Shown here: piece after piece, positions 16,490-24,597 of the stretch | Numbering within the stretch: the stretch's first letter is position 1 | Layout: each line of letters opens with the position of its first letter | NCBI GenBank assembly: GCA_017417105.1 | Contig: JAFPZU010000145.1 | Location: 1-32,349, forward strand | Source: Lachnospiraceae bacterium | Lineage (GTDB): Bacteria; Bacillota; Clostridia; Lachnospirales; Lachnospiraceae | Length of the DNA stretch: 32,349 nt | Direction of reading: 5' to 3' | Notes under the pieces: model-generated | Databases searched by the model: none | Seen by the model: only the letters and a program-made list of their open reading frames with translations | What the model was told of the DNA's origin: nothing | Program-made: the position numbers and the translations under genes

Positions 16490-18739
16490 ATGGAAGAGAT
16501 CTCCTTAAAGATAAGGGAGCTTGACGAAGGAAGGGCTGACAGAGAGAAGACTCTTGGAGAGATAAACGAAGAGATCGATTCCTCAACGGAAGAAGAACGA
16601 AAGCTTGGAACTGACTACACGGCACTGAAGACGAGGCTTGAAAGCCTTAAGAATATAGCGGAAAGATATGAAGGCTATGGCAACGCGGTACGACACGTCA
16701 TGGACCGGAAGAAGGATAAGTCCTCAGGTATCTGCGGAGTAGTGGCAGATCTCTTAAAGGTTGATCATGAGTATGAAACTGCTATAGAGACTGCGCTTGG
16801 GGCAAACATCCAGAACGTTGTGGTGGAAGATGATGTTTCGGCAAAGAAGCTTATAGCAATGCTGAAGGAGCAGAAGGCGGGGCGTGTTACCTTCCTTCCG
16901 CTTAACACAATACAGGAGAGGGATTTCAAGGCGAAGGATGCCGTAAACGAAAAGGGTGTCATAGGAATGGCGGATACCCTTGTAAAGATGAATAAGAAAT
17001 ACGAGATCGTGGCGAAGAACCTTCTCGGTAATTTCATCGTTGTGGATAATATAGACAATGCTTTAGCGCTTGCAAAAAAGTACCGTTTTACCCTGCGGAT
17101 AGTAACCCTTGCGGGTGAATCCTTAAATCCCGGAGGCGCCATAGCCGGAGGATCCTTCAGGAATCAGAGCAACCTTTTGGGAAGAAGCCGTGAGATAGAC
17201 GAGATCACGGAGAATCTTAAAAAGATGCTTGAGGACAAGGATAAGATCCTCCAGAAGATAGAGGAGCTTCGTGATAAGAAGAGCGGGATAAGAAACGAGC
17301 TGCAGGAGATAACCGACAGCATGCAGCAGGAGTCCTTAAGACTTAATACCGCAAAGATGAACTTAAATCTTGCAGAGGACAAGAAGAATGAGAATCAGAG
17401 CGGCAGCGCAGGTATTGCAAGCGAGAGCGTATCTCTTGAAAAAGAGATCGAAAGCATAAGGGAGCAGCAGAAGGAAAACGAAGAAAGGCTGGCCGAATCC
17501 GAAAAGATCGAAAGGGAAGCCGATGAAGAGGCAGCAGAGCTTGACGAGCTTATAAAGAACCTTACCGAGGAATCTTTAACGCTTAGAAAAGAAGTCGGTG
17601 AAAACGACCTTAAGATGACGAGATTTAAGGAACAGCAGGGATACACCGCGGAGAACATCGCAAGAGTAGAGGGAGAGAAGCTTCGCCTTGAAGGAGAGCT
17701 TAAGACCATAAAGGAAAACCTTGAAAAGAATGATGAGGATACGGAATTTAAGAAGAATCAGATAAAGTCGCTTGAGGAAACCCTTCTTACAGCCGGGGAA
17801 GTGGATGTTGAAAAGCAGGATGCTTTAAAAGCCCTAATGGATGAAAGGGATGAAGCCACGAAGATCCAGAAGAAGCTCTATGAGGACAGGGACTCCATAA
17901 ACGAAAAGAAGGCAGCCCTCGACCGTGAAAAGATAAGGCTTGAAAACCAGAAGGAGAAGCTTACCGAAAGCTCCGAAAGCCTTACGAAATATATGTGGGA
18001 TGAATATAATCTTACTCTCATCTCATCAAGAGAGCTTAAGGATGACACCCTGGGAGAGCTTCCGGATATGAGAAAGGATTCCATGAAGCTCAAGGCGGAG
18101 ATAAGAAATCTCGGAGATGTGAACGTAGGAGCCATTGAAGAATACAGGGAGCTTTCCGAAAGATACCAGTTCCTTACAAAGCAGCGTGATGACATCATCC
18201 ATGCAGAGGAAGATCTTAATACGATAATTAACGAACTGACCGAATCCATGAGAAGGCAGTTCACCGAAAGATTCGAGCAGATAGGAAAGGAATTCGACGG
18301 GGTCTTTGCCGAGATGTTCGGCGGCGGACACGGAACCTTAGAGCTTACCGATACCGAGGATGTACTGGAAGCCGGGATAAACATCATAGCCCATCCTCCG
18401 GGAAAGAAGCTTCAGAATATGATGCAGCTCTCCGGCGGAGAGAAGGCGCTTACAGCGATTGCCCTGCTTTTTGCAATACAGAACTTAAAGCCTTCGCCCT
18501 TCTGTCTTCTTGATGAGATCGAGGCGGCGCTTGATGAAGCCAACGTCGACAGATTTGCTTCATATCTGTCAAAGCTTACGGAACATACGCAGTTTATCGT
18601 CATAACCCACAGAAGGGGGACAATGACAAAGTGCGACAGACTCTACGGCATAACGATGCAGGAAAAGGGAGTATCCACTCAGGTGGCCGTAAACCTGGAG
18701 GACTCCGAATGGGATGAAAAGAAGGAAAAAGCAGGATGA
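16490..18739 (+). CDS. smc: SMC C-terminal part: coiled coil, hinge and Walker B head
   Basis: The remaining 749 residues from the first downstream ATG, although the same frame is open back to 16295. The hinge domain spans about residues 500-660 of the full protein (GYGNAVRHVM, GICGVVADLL, ETALGANIQNVVVED, GESLNPGGAIAGGS). The returning coiled coil leads to the head with the signature LSGGEKALTAIALLF (from 1090) and Walker B FCLLDEIEAALDEAN (Asp1118, Glu1119). The ATG at 16490 directly abuts AAGGAG with no spacer, so independent initiation there looks poor. The last four bases overlap ftsY (ATGA). Confidence 0.85.
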   Translation: MEEISLKIRELDEGRADREKTLGEINEEIDSSTEEERKLGTDYTALKTRLESLKNIAERYEGYGNAVRHVMDRKKDKSSGICGVVADLLKVDHEYETAIETALGANIQNVVVEDDVSAKKLIAMLKEQKAGRVTFLPLNTIQERDFKAKDAVNEKGVIGMADTLVKMNKKYEIVAKNLLGNFIVVDNIDNALALAKKYRFTLRIVTLAGESLNPGGAIAGGSFRNQSNLLGRSREIDEITENLKKMLEDKDKILQKIEELRDKKSGIRNELQEITDSMQQESLRLNTAKMNLNLAEDKKNENQSGSAGIASESVSLEKEIESIREQQKENEERLAESEKIEREADEEAAELDELIKNLTEESLTLRKEVGENDLKMTRFKEQQGYTAENIARVEGEKLRLEGELKTIKENLEKNDEDTEFKKNQIKSLEETLLTAGEVDVEKQDALKALMDERDEATKIQKKLYEDRDSINEKKAALDREKIRLENQKEKLTESSESLTKYMWDEYNLTLISSRELKDDTLGELPDMRKDSMKLKAEIRNLGDVNVGAIEEYRELSERYQFLTKQRDDIIHAEEDLNTIINELTESMRRQFTERFEQIGKEFDGVFAEMFGGGHGTLELTDTEDVLEAGINIIAHPPGKKLQNMMQLSGGEKALTAIALLFAIQNLKPSPFCLLDEIEAALDEANVDRFASYLSKLTEHTQFIVITHRRGTMTKCDRLYGITMQEKGVSTQVAVNLEDSEWDEKKEKAG

Positions 18740-19608
18740 GTTTTTTCAGGAAGCTCTCCGACTTCTTTGTCGGATACGAGCAGATAGACGATGAATTTTT
18801 TGATGACTTAACCGATATCCTGATAATGGGCGACACCGGCATGGAAACTGCCGAAGAGATGGTGGAGGAGCTTAAGGAGAGGGTTAAAAAGGAGAGGGTC
18901 AGGGACACTAAGGAAGCAAAAAAACTCCTTACTACCATCATGCAGGAAAAGCTTGATGCCATATCCTCCGAAGCGGATTTTGATTACGAGGATAAAAAAT
19001 CCGTGGTCCTTGTGGTGGGAGTCAACGGCGTGGGAAAGACGACGTCTGCCGGAAAGCTCGCGGCAAGATACAGGGCTTTGGGAAGAAAGGTCATGCTTGT
19101 AGCTGCGGATACCTTCAGGGCGGCAGCCATAGAGCAGCTTACCTCCTGGGCCATGAAGACCGGAGCGGATATAGTAAAGGGCAGAGAAGGAGGAGATCCG
19201 GGCTCTGTCATATATGATGCCATCCAGTCCGCAAAAGCCAGGGATTACGACATGCTTATAGTTGATACGGCGGGCAGGCTTCACAATAAAAAGAATCTTA
19301 TGAACGAGCTTTCAAAGATCAACTCGATAATAAAATCCGAGTATCCGGAGGCCGTAAAGGAAACTTTGGTGGTAGTCGATGCATCGACGGGGCAGAATGC
19401 CAAGGAGCAGGCAAAGGAATTTAAGGAAGTTACGGATGTATCCGGAGTCATATTAACGAAGCTTGACGGCTCCGCAAAGGGCGGGATAGTGATCGCCATA
19501 GAAAATGAGCTTAAGATCCCCGTGAAATTCGTAGGACTGGGAGAAAGGGTCAGCGACCTTCGAAGGTTTGATACGGAAAAGTTCATGGCGGGAGTTTTGG
19601 AGGAATAA
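18736..19608 (+). CDS. ftsY: Signal recognition particle receptor FtsY
   Basis: SRP-receptor GTPase that docks ribosome-SRP complexes at the membrane. The 290 residues hold a short N domain (1-80) and the G domain with GVNGVGKTT (G1, 95-103), DTFRAAA (125-131), DTAGR (177-181) and TKLDGSAKGG. The acidic A domain seen in E. coli is absent, which is normal for the compact Firmicute form. The ATG overlaps the smc stop in ATGA, so coupled translation with smc is likely. No ylxM-ffh pair follows; instead an amino-acid gene begins after three bases. Confidence 0.95.
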   Translation: MSFFRKLSDFFVGYEQIDDEFFDDLTDILIMGDTGMETAEEMVEELKERVKKERVRDTKEAKKLLTTIMQEKLDAISSEADFDYEDKKSVVLVVGVNGVGKTTSAGKLAARYRALGRKVMLVAADTFRAAAIEQLTSWAMKTGADIVKGREGGDPGSVIYDAIQSAKARDYDMLIVDTAGRLHNKKNLMNELSKINSIIKSEYPEAVKETLVVVDASTGQNAKEQAKEFKEVTDVSGVILTKLDGSAKGGIVIAIENELKIPVKFVGLGERVSDLRRFDTEKFMAGVLEE

Positions 19609-19611
19609 TTA

Positions 19612-20844
19612 ATGAGCGAAAAAAGCTTTCTGGACTTAAAAGCTTTTGAAGAGGCTGCGGAAAAGGTAAGGGAAGTAACCCTTGATACAAAGCTTATCTA
19701 CAGTGACTATTTCTCGGCAGTTGCCGGAGGGAATAATAAAGTATTCTTAAAGCCGGAGAATATGCAGAGAACCGGAGCCTACAAGATAAGAGGCGCTTAT
19801 TACAGGATAAGCAGGCTCAGTGATGAAGAAAGGGCAAGAGGGGTGATAACGGCATCTGCCGGGAATCATGCCCAGGGTGTAGCCTATGCCGCAAGAAAGT
19901 ACGGAGTGAAGGCAGTTATCGTTATGCCGAATACAACTCCTTTAATAAAGGTTAACCGGACGAAGGATCTTGGAGCTGAAGTAGTGCTTTACGGCGATAT
20001 CTACGATGAGGCATGCGAAAAGGCTTATTCACTTGCCGAAGAAAACGGCTATACCTTTGTACATCCTTTTGATGATGAGGATGTGGCTACGGGTCAGGGG
20101 TCGATTGCCTGGGAAATATTTAAGGAGCAGCCTCTGACGGACATGATCCTTGTTCCTGTTGGCGGAGGAGGTCTTGCCTGTGGGGTATCAACGCTTACGA
20201 AGCTTCTGCACCCTGCCGCCGAGGTTGTGGCAGTGGAGCCGGAAGGCGCCGCCTGTCTTAAAGCCTCTCTTGAAAAAAAGAAGGTGGTGACACTGCCTTC
20301 AGTTTCCACCATAGCCGACGGCACTGCGGTCAAGACCCCGGGAGAGAAGATCTTCCCCTATCTTCAAAAGAATGTGGACAGGGTGCTTACCGTACCCGAT
20401 GAGGATCTCGTGGCGGCCTTCCTTGACATGGTGGAAAACCATAAGATGATAGTGGAGAATTCGGGACTTCTGACCGTTGCAGCCTTAAAGCAGCTTAAAT
20501 GCGAGAATAAAAAAATAGTCTGCATCATATCCGGAGGAAATATGGACGTTATAACCATGTCCTCAGTGGTGCAGCAGGGACTTATATTAAGAGACCGGAT
20601 CTTTACGGTATCGGTACTGCTTCCGGATAAACCGGGAGAGCTTATGAAGGTTTCCGGCATAATCGCGGAAGAAAACGGAAATGTCATAAAGCTGGAGCAC
20701 AACCAGTTTGTATCGACCAACAGGAACGCGGCGGTGGAGCTTCGGATCACAATGGAAGCCTTTGGTACGGCACATAAGGAGAGCATACTTTCCGTACTTA
20801 AGGAGAAGGGGTATAAGCCCAAGGTAGTAAGGACAACGCTTTGA
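19612..20844 (+). CDS. ilvA: Threonine ammonia-lyase (threonine dehydratase) with ACT domain
   Basis: Deaminates threonine to 2-oxobutanoate with pyridoxal phosphate. The cofactor lysine is Lys58 in GAYKIRGA, followed by ASAGNHAQGVA, and the phosphate-binding glycine loop is PVGGGGLACG. A single ACT domain occupies about residues 330-410 (FTVSVLLPDKPGELMKV). The 410-residue length with one C-terminal ACT fits the TdcB/short IlvA class, which may be catabolic or biosynthetic; the sequence does not decide. GGAGG at the end of ftsY serves as ribosome binding site. The stop overlaps the TTG start of mntP. Confidence 0.92.
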   Translation: MSEKSFLDLKAFEEAAEKVREVTLDTKLIYSDYFSAVAGGNNKVFLKPENMQRTGAYKIRGAYYRISRLSDEERARGVITASAGNHAQGVAYAARKYGVKAVIVMPNTTPLIKVNRTKDLGAEVVLYGDIYDEACEKAYSLAEENGYTFVHPFDDEDVATGQGSIAWEIFKEQPLTDMILVPVGGGGLACGVSTLTKLLHPAAEVVAVEPEGAACLKASLEKKKVVTLPSVSTIADGTAVKTPGEKIFPYLQKNVDRVLTVPDEDLVAAFLDMVENHKMIVENSGLLTVAALKQLKCENKKIVCIISGGNMDVITMSSVVQQGLILRDRIFTVSVLLPDKPGELMKVSGIIAEENGNVIKLEHNQFVSTNRNAAVELRITMEAFGTAHKESILSVLKEKGYKPKVVRTTL

Positions 20845-21425
20845 TCTCATTTATTATCACCAACCTTCTGCTTGGGGCAGGGCTGGCGATGGATGCTTTT
20901 TCCGTATCCATTGCGAACGGGCTCAGAGAGAATAAAATGGAAACAGGCAGAAAGTGCCTCATAGCAGGATGTTATGCTCTGTTTCAGATAGCGATGCCGG
21001 TAATTGGCTGTATTCTGGTGAGAGGAGCACTGGAGGCTCTTAAGAAGCTTCAGGCGGCGGTTCCTTATATTGCCCTGATACTCCTTGTTATCATCGGGGG
21101 AAAGATGATACTTGAAGGAATAAAGGACTCCGGAGAGGAGGGTACGGTAAAGGTTCCTGTCGGGAACGCGGAGCTATTGATGCAGGGAGTTGCAACTTCC
21201 ATAGATGCACTCTCGGTTGGTTTTACATTTGCAATGTATGAGACGCTTTACGTGCTCCCGGCGGCACTTATCATCGGGGCGGTTACCTTTGTTATATGCC
21301 TTACGGGGCTTGCGATAGGCCGTAAGGTTGGCATGAAGTTTACGAAATATTCTGATATTGCGGGCGGCATCATACTGATAGCCGTGGGGATTAGCATCTT
21401 TATAAGAGGCAGATACGGGATATGA
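20841..21425 (+). CDS. mntP: Manganese efflux pump MntP
   Basis: Membrane exporter of Mn2+ with two homologous three-helix halves. The 194 residues are strongly hydrophobic with about six membrane segments. Each half has its conserved acid: AMDAFSVSIANG (Asp18) and TSIDALSVGF (Asp122), and the C-terminal half ends in a GGIILIAVGISIFI helix. The start is the TTG at 20841, giving a 4-base overlap (TTGA) with the previous stop and an AAGGA site at suitable distance. No yybP-ykoY-type leader can precede it because the genes overlap. Confidence 0.9.
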   Translation: MISFIITNLLLGAGLAMDAFSVSIANGLRENKMETGRKCLIAGCYALFQIAMPVIGCILVRGALEALKKLQAAVPYIALILLVIIGGKMILEGIKDSGEEGTVKVPVGNAELLMQGVATSIDALSVGFTFAMYETLYVLPAALIIGAVTFVICLTGLAIGRKVGMKFTKYSDIAGGIILIAVGISIFIRGRYGI

Positions 21426-22351
21426 ATACAAAACGGGCAGGATGGGTATTTTTCTGGATGACGGTGGCATTCCTTGTGGTTTCCCTTACCATCGGGCTTG
21501 CGTTTCCGAAGCTTGGGATAGCGGGATCGGCATTATTCAGCGAGCTCTGTCTTCTGGTGCCGGCTTTTATTTTTGTTTCAAAGGGAAAGGTGAACCTTGC
21601 TTCCCAGCTGCATATTAAAGGCGTGCGTCTGTCCACGGTGCTTCTTGTTATCGTCTACCACATCTGCTGCTATCCGGCGGTCATTGCGATGAATGCCCTG
21701 ACCCTTGCGGTATCGAATAACGCAGCATTGGATATTACAGAGCAGTTTCTCGGAGAATCAAAGCTTGCCATGTGGCTTTTTATCGGTGTCATAGGACCTG
21801 TAGTTGAGGAGCTTATCTTCAGGGGAGTGATACTCGGAGGGCTTCGGACCACGGGGCGGATCTTCTCCGCAATAGTTCTGTCGGCACTGCTCTTCGCACT
21901 TATTCACATGAACCTGAACCAGTTTTCCTATACCTTTGTGATGGGGATATACTGGGGGCTTCTTGCGGAGGCCACTGGAAGTTTGATACCCTCAATGATC
22001 TGTCATGTGATAATAAACAGCGTCAGCGTCATTATGACCTTTGTATCCTACGGCAGTCTGGATGAGCTGAATGCCCTGCTTGGAGATATGCCGGAGGAGA
22101 ACGTTACGGTTTACATAACTACGGGAATAGTGTTCCTTGTGATTTCAGTGTTTACCACGGTACTTGCCATGATGATGCTTAAGGTGATATCGCTTAACGA
22201 AGGAAGAACGGGTTGTTTTGAGAATATATTCAGGAAAAAGATGCCGGCGGAGAAGTACGGACGGCTCTTTTCCGTTCCCATGGCAGCGGGAATAATGATA
22301 TCCGCAGCTGTCATGGTGCTTTCGCTTGTATTGGAACGCACGGGGTTATGA
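21422..22351 (+). CDS. CPBP-family intramembrane protease
   Basis: A multi-pass membrane protein of the CAAX-protease/bacteriocin-processing (ABI) family. The three catalytic motifs are visible: EELIFRG with Glu129, Glu130 and Arg134, HMNLNQF with His162, and CHVIINS with His195 and Asn199. About eight hydrophobic segments occur along 309 residues, the last near 285-305. The substrate is unknown; in other bacteria the family serves in peptide maturation, immunity or signalling. Its ATG overlaps the mntP stop by four bases. The neighbouring lipoprotein gene could be functionally related, but this is only position. Confidence 0.88.
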   Translation: MNTKRAGWVFFWMTVAFLVVSLTIGLAFPKLGIAGSALFSELCLLVPAFIFVSKGKVNLASQLHIKGVRLSTVLLVIVYHICCYPAVIAMNALTLAVSNNAALDITEQFLGESKLAMWLFIGVIGPVVEELIFRGVILGGLRTTGRIFSAIVLSALLFALIHMNLNQFSYTFVMGIYWGLLAEATGSLIPSMICHVIINSVSVIMTFVSYGSLDELNALLGDMPEENVTVYITTGIVFLVISVFTTVLAMMMLKVISLNEGRTGCFENIFRKKMPAEKYGRLFSVPMAAGIMISAAVMVLSLVLERTGL

Positions 22352-22381
22352 TTTCTCAATATTTTTCAGGGAGGTAAGATC

Positions 22382-23569
22382 ATGAAAAAGAGACTGTTAA
22401 TCTTAAGCCTATGTATAGGAATGCTGCTTACTGGCTGCGGGAAGTCTGAAAGCTCAGCGGACAGGAGCTATGATGGAGCTGCCATGGCGGCGGATACGGA
22501 AGCCTACTATGATGACGGCGGCTATGGCAGCAGCGATTTTTCTTCGGGGTATTCCGCAGATTATGCCGCAGAGGAACCCATGGAATATGAGAAAGCCGCG
22601 GAGAGCTATGATGATTCGAATGCTGCAGGATCCACTGCGCCGGACAGCGTAACGCCTGAAGAGGTAGAGGAGTACGGATCCAAGATAATAAGGTCTGCAA
22701 GCCTTTCCCTTGATGTGAACAGTCTTGAGGAATTTGCGGACAATTTAAGGAAAGAAGTCAAGTCCTACGGCGGCTATCTGGAGAGCATGGACGTGAATGC
22801 CTATGATTCTGATTACTCCGAGTCAAGATACGGATATTTCACGGTACGCATACCTTCGGATAAGCTGGATGATTTCTTAAATATCGTAAAGGATGAGGGA
22901 ACGGTAACCGCAAAGAGCGAGTCAGCCGAGGATGTGACGCTGCAGTACGTGGATGTGGAGGCCCGTATTTCAACCTATGAGGCTGAAAGAGACAGCCTTA
23001 TGGAGCTTCTTGATAAGGCAACGACCCTGAAGGATATCTTAACCCTTCGTGATGAGATAGCGGAAGTAAACTACGAGCTTGACAGCCTTCAGAGGCAGCT
23101 TAAGGCCATGCAGAACAAGATATCCTACAGCACGGTTAATATAAGCGCCAAGGAGAACCGGGTAGTCAGCATAACCGGAGGCGGAAAGAAGAGCTTCCTT
23201 GACAAGATAAGGGAGAATTTCATGGACGAGCTTGAAGACGGGCTTGATATGGCGATAGACCTTCTTATCTTCGTGATAACAAGACTTCCGCTCTTTTTGA
23301 TACTGGCGCTTATAGTCTTTATTATAGTTAAGATAATAAGGGCGATAATAAAACCCAAGGCTCCCAAAGCTCCAAAGCAGAATATGAAGAATAAGGCAGA
23401 CGCAGCTCCTGTGCCCCAGCCGCCTGTAAATGCGCCGGTGCAGTCACAGGATAAGATGGCGGGGAACCCTTCGGGAAATGATATGGGCAGTGCACCGCAT
23501 TTTACAAGCAATACTCCGGCAGAGGCTAAGGGCGGGGATAATGCCACGGATCCCGGAAAGACTGAGTAA
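22382..23569 (+). CDS. DUF4349-domain lipoprotein
   Basis: A membrane-anchored surface protein of unknown function. It has a lipoprotein signal peptide ending LLTGC (Cys19), then an Asp/Tyr/Ser/Ala-rich linker up to about residue 95. The DUF4349 core follows (KIIRSASLSLDV, YGGYLESM, FTVRIPSDKLDDFL, VDVEARISTYEAERDSL, then a coiled-coil stretch and ISYSTVNISAKE). A transmembrane helix lies at about 290-322 and the C-terminal tail is Lys/Pro-rich. The anchor at both ends suggests a loop outside the cell. GGGAGGT precedes the ATG, 30 bases after the CPBP gene. Confidence 0.88.
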   Translation: MKKRLLILSLCIGMLLTGCGKSESSADRSYDGAAMAADTEAYYDDGGYGSSDFSSGYSADYAAEEPMEYEKAAESYDDSNAAGSTAPDSVTPEEVEEYGSKIIRSASLSLDVNSLEEFADNLRKEVKSYGGYLESMDVNAYDSDYSESRYGYFTVRIPSDKLDDFLNIVKDEGTVTAKSESAEDVTLQYVDVEARISTYEAERDSLMELLDKATTLKDILTLRDEIAEVNYELDSLQRQLKAMQNKISYSTVNISAKENRVVSITGGGKKSFLDKIRENFMDELEDGLDMAIDLLIFVITRLPLFLILALIVFIIVKIIRAIIKPKAPKAPKQNMKNKADAAPVPQPPVNAPVQSQDKMAGNPSGNDMGSAPHFTSNTPAEAKGGDNATDPGKTE

Positions 23570-23575
23570 GACACG

Positions 23576-24328
23576 GTGGTCGGGTCGAATTTTCATGCCC
23601 ATACGGTAAGATGCGGGCATGCCACGGGGACGGAAAGAGAATATATTGAACAGGCAATAGCAAAGGGCTTTAAGGTCTGCGGTTTTTCTGACCACACGCC
23701 CCAGCCCTTTGCTAATGGTTTCGTATCCCGCATAAGGATGGGGATGGAGGAGTTTGACGGGTATGTTAAAACTTTAAGATCCCTTAAGGCGGAGTATGAA
23801 GACAGGATTGAGGTAAGGATAGGACTCGAGGCGGAGTACTATCCTTCCTGTTTTGAAAAGCTTCTTGAGGAGACGGAAAAAAGAGGTATCGAATACCTGA
23901 TCCTCGGGCAGCATTTCGTTCCCGAGGAGGAGACGGGCTTCTATGCGGGAAGCGTAACATACAGTGAGGATGATCTGATACTCTATGTAGAACATACTAT
24001 AGAGGCATTGGAGACCGGAAAGTTTCTCTACCTTGCGCATCCCGATCTGATACATTTTCTTGGAGATGAGGATATTTATCTTAAGCATATGGAGAGACTT
24101 TGCGCCTATGCAAAGGAAAGGGATATCCTGCTTGAGGTCAACGGTCTCGGACTTCTTATAAACAGATGGTATCCGGGAATTCCTTTTTTCAAACTCGCTT
24201 CATCCATGGGATGCAGCTTTGTCTTTGGCTGCGATGCCCATGATCCCACCCAGATAAGACAGCCTGAAGACATCCCCGGGATGACAGAATTCCTTGCTGA
24301 AACTGGGGTTTCTTTCATAAATCTATGA
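23576..24328 (+). CDS. hisK: Histidinol-phosphatase, PHP (HisK) family
   Basis: Hydrolyses histidinol phosphate in histidine synthesis, using a metal-binding PHP domain. The 250 residues have the first metal motif FHAHTVRCGHA, then CGFSDHTPQ, EAEYYPS, LILGQHF, LAHPDLIHF, LEVNGLGL and the final FGCDAHDP, matching the HisK outline. I used the GTG at 23576, six bases after the lipoprotein stop; no strong ribosome binding site is seen there, so the start is the least certain part. No other his genes are visible, and a different phosphoester substrate remains possible. It ends the long co-directional run. Confidence 0.85.
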   Translation: MVGSNFHAHTVRCGHATGTEREYIEQAIAKGFKVCGFSDHTPQPFANGFVSRIRMGMEEFDGYVKTLRSLKAEYEDRIEVRIGLEAEYYPSCFEKLLEETEKRGIEYLILGQHFVPEEETGFYAGSVTYSEDDLILYVEHTIEALETGKFLYLAHPDLIHFLGDEDIYLKHMERLCAYAKERDILLEVNGLGLLINRWYPGIPFFKLASSMGCSFVFGCDAHDPTQIRQPEDIPGMTEFLAETGVSFINL

Positions 24329-24342
24329 AACGGACAGTGGCT

Positions 24343-24371
24343 TAATATTATGTCTTGGCAGTTACTCTGTG
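24343..24371 (+). repeat. Post-operon repeat, copy 2
   Basis: Matches 12486-12514 at 27 of 29 bases. Here the right-hand arm that would complete the hairpin is missing, and a different hairpin follows. Confidence 0.6.
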
Positions 24372-24376
24372 GTAAG

Positions 24377-24399
24377 CCCCCAGGGGGATTTTGATTTTT
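24377..24399 (+). terminator. Terminator after hisK
   Basis: A five-C run (24377-24381) and a five-G run (24383-24387) around one A can form a short GC hairpin, followed by ATTTTGATTTTT. The stem is short but GC-only, and it closes the long plsX-hisK run. Confidence 0.5.
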
Positions 24400-24418
24400 A
24401 TACTGATTGTGCTACTAT
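24391..24418 (+). promoter_or_regulatory. Candidate promoter for the Rpn-like gene
   Basis: TTGATT (24391-24396), 16 bases, TACTAT (24413-24418). The match is moderate. It leaves an untranslated leader of about 170 bases. Confidence 0.3.
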
Positions 24419-24511
24419 ATGTTTCTGTAAGCAGTTTTTCTCATATTGACTTTGGCCATAGGCCGTCTTAAATCTTTAATTCTGAAATTCCTGCTTATAT
24501 TCCAATAACAT

Positions 24512-24577
24512 AGGCAGGAGAGGAAAGTAAGGACGGAGGGCGTCTTTATTCATTTAACTCCTGCCGGTAAGAAAAAC
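24512..24577 (+). promoter_or_regulatory. Possible structured 5' leader before the Rpn-like gene
   Basis: GGCAGGAG (near 24512) is mirrored exactly by CTCCTGCC (near 24556), enclosing a purine-rich stretch of about 37 bases. A second small stem, CGGT-AAGAAAA-ACCG, sits next to the AAGGAGG ribosome binding site. The structure could influence translation; I do not recognise a known riboswitch. Confidence 0.3.
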
Positions 24578-24597
24578 CGTTAAGGAGGTTATGATTT

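Larger units (their letters stand above)
15161..18739 (+). pseudogene. smc: smc: chromosome segregation ATPase interrupted by one in-frame TGA
   Basis: The whole frame from 15161 to 18739 reads as a normal 1192-residue SMC except for a TGA at 16292-16294 (codon 378). Bases 16295-16489 stay in the same frame and encode typical coiled coil, so no frameshift is involved. SMC is normally essential or near-essential, so the stop may be a sequencing or assembly error, a recent mutation or a recoding event. TGA serves as the real stop for several neighbours (fkp, hisS, the ThiE-like gene, mntP), which argues against a changed genetic code. The two parts are described separately below. Confidence 0.85.

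Noticed and set aside
18736-19608. ftsY as the ffh gene
   Set aside because: There is no methionine-rich M domain after the G domain; 290 residues end with the G domain as in FtsY.
20700-20840. Manganese riboswitch before mntP
   Set aside because: The region is coding sequence of the threonine ammonia-lyase; the genes overlap.
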